Source: Caldilinea sp.
GTDB taxonomy: Bacteria; Chloroflexota; Anaerolineae; Caldilineales; Caldilineaceae
DNA length: 29,571 nucleotides
Assembly: GCA_025055055.1 (NCBI GenBank)
Contig: JANWYX010000330.1
Span: forward strand, 1 to 29,571
Direction of reading: 5' to 3'
This document shows positions 23,218 to 29,571 of this stretch, one piece after another. The notes beneath the pieces are model-generated. The model saw nothing but the letters and a program-made list of their open reading frames with translations. It was not told the origin of the DNA and searched no databases. Position 1 is the stretch's first letter; every line of letters begins with the position of its first letter. The position numbers and the translations under genes are program-made.

Positions 23218-24269
23218 TCGGACTCAACTCTGCGCGCCTCCATCCTTTCGCTCTCGCTGCGGACGCCGCCCCGTTGCGTCCGCGACGGCTGCGGCGCACA
23301 TTCCCCCTTCGCCGCTTAGTGCGCGAGACGACGCTGACCCCGGACGACTTCGTTGCGCCACTCTTTGTGCGCCATGGCCGCAATCAACGCATCCCGATCC
23401 GCTCTATGCCGGGACAATTTCAGCTTTCGGTGGATCAACTTGCGGGGGAAGCAAAGGAAATCGCCGGCCTCGGTGTGCCTGCGGTCATCCTGTTCGGCAT
23501 CCCTGCGCACAAAGACGCCGTCGGCAGCGACAACTACGATCCCGCCGGCGTGGTGCCACAGGCGATCCGAGCCATCAAGGATGCAACGCCGGAGCTGATC
23601 GTCATCTCCGACATGTGTTTTTGCGAATACACAGACCACGGCCACTGCGGCATCATTAACATCCCGGGCGAGACGCACTATCATCCGCACCTGCCCGAAG
23701 GGTATCTGCTCGATGCGCCGACGCGCGAGCTGCTGGCGCGAGCCTCAGCCGTGCACGCTGAAGCAGGCGCCGATGTGATTGCGCCCTCCGGCATGGTGGA
23801 CGGGATGGTGGCGGCGATTCGCAGTGGACTGGACGCAGCGGGCTTTGAGCACGTGGCCATCCTCAGCTATGCGGTCAAATACGCCAGCGGCTTTTACGGC
23901 CCTTTTCGCGAGGCCGCCGAAAGTCCGCCTGCCTTCGGCGACCGCAGCCAATATCAGATGGACCCGGCCAATCGCCGCGAGGCGTTCAAGGAGGCCGCCC
24001 TGGATGTGGCCGAAGGCGCCGATATGCTGATGGTCAAGCCGGCGCTGCCCTATCTCGACGTTTTGGCCGCGCTGCGCGAACGCTGCGCGTTGCCGATCGC
24101 CGCCTATCAGGTCAGCGGCGAATACGCCATGCTGCACGCTGCGGCAGCCAACGGCTGGCTGGACTTGAAACGTTGCGCACTGGAAAGCCTGCTCGCTATC
24201 AAGCGCGCCGGTGCCGACTTTATCCTGACTTATTTCGCCAAAGAAGCGGCGAAATGGGTGGTGGAGTAA
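23214..24269 (+). CDS. hemB: Delta-aminolevulinic acid dehydratase (porphobilinogen synthase)
   Basis: Condenses two 5-aminolevulinates to porphobilinogen. It has 351 residues. Schiff-base lysines are Lys222 (SYAVKYASGFYGPF) and Lys275 (LMVKPALPYLD). Cys135, Cys137 and Cys145 (DMCFCEYTDHGHCG) form the catalytic zinc site, so this is a zinc-dependent enzyme rather than the Asp-rich magnesium type. The loop after the zinc site (IPGETHYHPHLPEGYLLDAP) is somewhat longer than in typical HemB. The ATG at 23214 has AGGGGAT just upstream and overlaps the hemD stop (ATGA). Confidence 0.96.
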   Translation: MIGLNSARLHPFALAADAAPLRPRRLRRTFPLRRLVRETTLTPDDFVAPLFVRHGRNQRIPIRSMPGQFQLSVDQLAGEAKEIAGLGVPAVILFGIPAHKDAVGSDNYDPAGVVPQAIRAIKDATPELIVISDMCFCEYTDHGHCGIINIPGETHYHPHLPEGYLLDAPTRELLARASAVHAEAGADVIAPSGMVDGMVAAIRSGLDAAGFEHVAILSYAVKYASGFYGPFREAAESPPAFGDRSQYQMDPANRREAFKEAALDVAEGADMLMVKPALPYLDVLAALRERCALPIAAYQVSGEYAMLHAAAANGWLDLKRCALESLLAIKRAGADFILTYFAKEAAKWVVE

Positions 24270-24291
24270 CGCAAACAAGGACGGTTCTCCA

Positions 24292-25380
<1,089 letters not shown>

Positions 25381-25389
<9 letters not shown>

Positions 25390-25399
25390 CGCATATTGA
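25381..25399 (+). repeat. Short tandem duplication over the hemE stop codon
   Basis: GCATATTGA at 25381-25389 is repeated at 25391-25399 with one base between. The first copy includes the hemE TGA. The second copy and the GAGGAAG after it form the hemL leader. Confidence 0.75.
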
Positions 25400-25409
25400 G
25401 GAAGTTTCG

Positions 25410-26713
<1,304 letters not shown>

Positions 26714-26717
<4 letters not shown>

Positions 26718-28144
26718 AGGGAAAAGGGTTGAGTCGCTGTTCGGTCGCCGTTATCGGCGGGGGAATCGCCGGCCTGAGTGCAGCGTGGCGGCTGCAGAAG
26801 GCCGGGATCGACTATGTGTTGCTGGAGCAGGCGGCCCGCCTGGGCGGCAAGATTCGCACCGAGCGCATTGCACTCAATGATCAGGAAGAGGCGCCATTCA
26901 TCGTCGAGGCCGGGCCGGACTCGTTTATCACCCAGAAGCCCTGGGGCGTGGCGTTGGCGCGTGAGCTGGGTCTCGGCGACGCGCTGATCGGGACGAATGA
27001 GCGCCTGAAACAGACGTACGTCCTCCATCGCGGCCGGCCAACGCCGCTGCCGGAGGGCGTGTTGATGATCGTGCCGACCCGCCTCAAGCCGTTTCTGCTT
27101 TCGCCGCTGATTTCGCCCTGGGGCAAGTTGCGCATGGGGTTGGAGCTTTTCATCCCGCCGCGAGAAGACGACGGCGACGAAACGCTGGCCGACTTTGTGT
27201 GTCGTCGGCTAGGCGGTGAGGCGCTCGACAAGATCGCCGAACCGCTCATGTCGGGCATCTACAACGCCGAGGCGGACAAGCAGAGCGTGCTCGCCACTTT
27301 TCCGCGCTTTCGCGAACTGGAACAGAAGCACGGCAGTCTGATCCGGGGCATGCTGGCGTCGCAGCGGCGGCGCAGCCAGAACGCTGCCGTCTCCCACGAC
27401 AAACCGTTGCCTTTTTTCGTGACACCCAAAGATGGCGTCGAAACGTTGGTGACGGCGCTGCGCACGCAACTTTCGGGGGAGCTTCATCTGCGCACAGGCG
27501 TCGAGGCGATCGAGCCTGTGGCAAACGGCTATCGGCTGCATCTCGGCGACGGCGCAACGCTTGGCGCCGGGCAGGTGATCCTGGCTACGCCGGCCTTTGT
27601 CGCCGCCCGGCTGCTGCGTCCGTTGGCGCCGGACGCAGCAGCTTTGCTGGATGGTATCCGCTATGTCAGCGCAGGGACGATCTCTTTGGCCTTCCGCAGC
27701 AGCGAAGCGCGCAACCCGCTCAACGGCTATGGCCTCGTCATCCCGATGAGCGAGCGCCGACCGATCAACGCCGTCACGCTCAGCTCGGTCAAATTCGCCC
27801 ACCGCGCGCCGGAAGGATGCCTGCTGCTGCGCGTCTTTTTCGGAGGCTCGCGCAGCCCGCGCTCGATGGAGCTGGATGACGCCGACCTCTACGCCACGGT
27901 GCGCCGCGAGCTAGATGCCCTGCTAGGCATCGACGCCGAACCGATCTTCCACCGCATCCATCGCTGGCCTCGCTCCAACCCGCAATACGACGTTGGCCAT
28001 TTGGAGCGCATCGCCGCCATCGAGCGCAGCCTGCCGTCCGGCGTTCATCTCGCCGGCAGCGCCTACCGAGGCGTCGGCCTTCCGGATTGCATCCGGCAAG
28101 GGCAAGAGGCGGCGGAGCGGGCGGCCTCTCTTTTGTCCGGCTAA
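26714..28144 (+). CDS. hemY: Coproporphyrinogen/protoporphyrinogen oxidase, HemY (CgoX) type
   Basis: FAD-dependent, oxygen-using oxidase of 476 residues, like B. subtilis HemY. With HemQ and a short HemH in the cluster, its expected reaction is coproporphyrinogen III to coproporphyrin III (CgoX); sequence alone does not exclude protoporphyrinogen activity. The N-terminal dinucleotide motif is VAVIGGGIAGLSAAWRL (11-27). LGGKIRTERI follows, then GPDSFITQKPW. The closing FAD motif is HLAGSAYRGVGLPDCIRQG near the C-terminus. The start is a GTG at 26714 overlapping the hemL TGA; a TTG at 26729 is an alternative. This is the last gene of the heme run. The next gene converges 14 bases after its stop. 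Confidence 0.93.
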
Positions 28145-28158
28145 AAGAAAAACTTAGA

Positions 28159-28707
<549 letters not shown>

Positions 28708-28750
28708 GCCCGGACCTTATTGCACCAGGTTCACAGGAATTTGAGGCATT

Positions 28751-28855
28751 TCAAAAAAGTGTCTGTCCGTTCCGTATAGTATCCGCCCTCCGGATCGTCT
28801 CGAGAATCGAAATATGACCTCGACGAAAGGCCGAGTATGCGGAAGTGTCCAGCAT
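28751..28855 (-). pseudogene. vapC: Truncated VapC toxin (PIN domain) remnant
   Basis: Directly after vapB, with ATG sharing the A of the vapB TGA, a 34-residue frame begins MLDTSAYSAFRRGHISILET and stops at 28751. LDTSAYSAF(R)RG is the first strand and catalytic Asp of VapC-type PIN nucleases, which are normally about 130 residues. The remaining catalytic acidic residues and the core fold are absent, and the following 40 bases before the macrodomain gene do not restore the frame. The toxin is therefore dead, by deletion of most of the gene. Confidence 0.8.
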
Positions 28856-29115
28856 CAACTTTCTGGCTCCCATTGCTCTGGTTCGATCCTGCGTTGAAGT
28901 TCAAGCGCTTTCTGAAATTCTTCGTATTCTTCTTCCGTCCATGTGCCGGCCAGGTGATCCAGATCATGATGACGCCGTTGCGAGTCCGCCAGGCCGACGC
29001 TTTGGCGAAGCGCGTCGAGCGCCAGACGATTGACGCTGATCCCTTGCTCCTCGGCTTTCTTTTTTAATGCCTTGTGCAGTTGCTCATCGACTCCTCGGAT
29101 GGTCAACTGCATCAT
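28855..29115 (-). CDS. vapB: VapB-type antitoxin (ribbon-helix-helix)
   Basis: An 86-residue antitoxin. Residues 2-42 (QLTIRGVDEQLHKALKKKAE, then GISVNRLALDALRQ) form a ribbon-helix-helix DNA-binding domain. Residues 51-71 (DLDHLAGTWTEEEYEEFQKA) match the toxin-binding tail of VapB proteins, which wraps the PIN domain. The ATG at 29115 has GGGAGGGGG directly upstream; the frame is open to 29160, but that part lies inside the promoter. The overlap with the vapC remnant is the normal vapBC arrangement. With the toxin lost, the protein could still repress its own promoter or neutralise a related VapC elsewhere. Confidence 0.88.
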   Translation of the reverse strand: MMQLTIRGVDEQLHKALKKKAEEQGISVNRLALDALRQSVGLADSQRRHHDLDHLAGTWTEEEYEEFQKALELQRRIEPEQWEPES

Positions 29116-29127
29116 AGCCCCCTCCCG

Positions 29128-29177
29128 TAGAATGCATGCACTGAACGCAGTGTAGTGCATGCATTCTATTATGTCAA
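29128..29177 (-). promoter_or_regulatory. vapB promoter with a perfect 15-bp palindromic operator
   Basis: Minus strand: TTGACA (29177-29172), 17-base spacer, TACACT (29154-29149). A perfect inverted repeat, TAGAATGCATGCACT (29128-29142) and its complement (29154-29168), with an 11-base centre, covers the spacer, the -10 and the start region. This is the arrangement expected for autorepression by a VapB/VapC complex. Confidence 0.85.
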
Positions 29178-29196
29178 AATATGCCTTTTACAAATC

Positions 29197-29571
29197 TTAC
29201 GATTCCGTCACGATGAACGTCCATACAAAGGGCTTCACCATCGGCGTCGTCTGTTCGACGTTGAAAACCGTGATCGTGTATGCGCCCGGTTGCAACGGCG
29301 TCACAGGTGTGAAAGCGAAGGAGCGGCTGCTCGTCTGCGTCACTGCGCCGCTGACCCTGGCGCCCGCTTCGTCCTGCACCACGATCACCTGCGATGCGTC
29401 TCCGCCCACCGGCGAAACCGGGATGGAGAAATCCACCGTGATTTGCGCCGGCGCCGGTCCGCTGCTGTCAGGCGCAGGCGAGACCGCCGTGACGAGCGGA
29501 TCGCGCCAGAACTGAATAGCGCGGCGATCGTCCGGCCCTTCGCCACCCCAGTCGGTAGCGGTGTCGTCCAC
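29197..29571 (-). CDS. C-terminal part of a secreted Ig-like-domain protein, partial
   Basis: Open from the right window edge to a TAA at 29197, 124 codons. The visible part is the end of a larger protein. It contains one bacterial Ig-like (Big_5/SbsA-type) domain: ITVDFSIPVSPVGGDASQVI for the first strands, then FAFTPVTPLQPGAYTITVF and a final WTFIV strand. The region before it (DWGGEGPDDRRAIQFWRDPL) is probably a linker or an earlier domain. Such domains are typical of Chloroflexota cell-surface proteins. The GTG at the edge is not necessarily the start. Confidence 0.7.
   Translation of the reverse strand: MDDTATDWGGEGPDDRRAIQFWRDPLVTAVSPAPDSSGPAPAQITVDFSIPVSPVGGDASQVIVVQDEAGARVSGAVTQTSSRSFAFTPVTPLQPGAYTITVFNVEQTTPMVKPFVWTFIVTES

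Noticed and set aside
28731..28967. Minus-strand 78-codon frame overlapping vapB and the vapC remnant
   Set aside because: Out-of-frame shadow; the vapB frame and the vapC stub explain the region better.

Overview
The window reads as a piece of a GC-rich chromosome from a Chloroflexota bacterium, most likely a Caldilinea-like filamentous lineage. This is inferred from family content and style, not from a marker gene: secreted proteins with Thr-Pro linkers, LysM plus lamin-tail architecture, a DUF4013 membrane protein, duplicated META domains, and a heme pathway that contains a HemQ-type protein. No rRNA, tRNA, CRISPR array, insertion sequence or phage gene was seen.

Layout. 1-6.1 kb: the 5' part of an HtrA-type protease (minus strand), then a plus-strand run with a LysM/lamin-tail protein, a small charged hypothetical protein, asparaginyl-tRNA synthetase, a WecA/MraY-like phosphosugar transferase with unusual active-site substitutions, and a DUF4013 membrane protein ending at a perfect 14-bp hairpin. 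6.2-9.7 kb: minus-strand two-META lipoprotein and peptidase T, separated and followed by repeat-rich gene-poor DNA that holds a decayed META-domain pseudogene. 9.8-16.7 kb: a signal-peptide/membrane-anchored two-domain surface protein, a MazG-like pyrophosphohydrolase, a minus-strand pair (metallo-beta-lactamase fold protein, 3-methyladenine glycosylase), an IclR regulator with a class III aminotransferase, and a minus-strand PPK2.

16.9-28.1 kb is the core: ten plus-strand genes for heme synthesis in the order radical SAM/SPASM (AhbD-like), HemQ-like, HemH, HemA, HemC, HemD, HemB, HemE, HemL, HemY/CgoX. Five junctions overlap by 4-8 bases and the others from hemQ onward are about 20-25 bases, so hemQ to hemY looks like one operon, with the radical SAM gene just upstream behind its own promoter. 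Together they cover Glu-tRNA to heme b by the coproporphyrin-dependent route (HemA, HemL, HemB, HemC, HemD, HemE, CgoX, HemH acting as coproporphyrin ferrochelatase, HemQ as coproheme decarboxylase). The radical SAM protein is a possible oxygen-independent alternative for the last step. Only glutamyl-tRNA synthetase is missing, as expected for a housekeeping gene located elsewhere.

28.1-29.6 kb, minus strand: a macrodomain protein, a VapB-type antitoxin with a textbook promoter/operator but only a 34-residue remnant of its VapC partner, and the C-terminal end of an Ig-like-domain protein that runs off the window.

The most interesting observations are the two candidate coproheme decarboxylases side by side, the loss of conserved acidic residues in the WecA/MraY-like enzyme, the META pseudogene, the orphaned VapB, the added hemA tail that carries a perfect hairpin and a duplicated ribosome-binding site, and two short hairpin repeats whose stems differ by a compensatory base pair.
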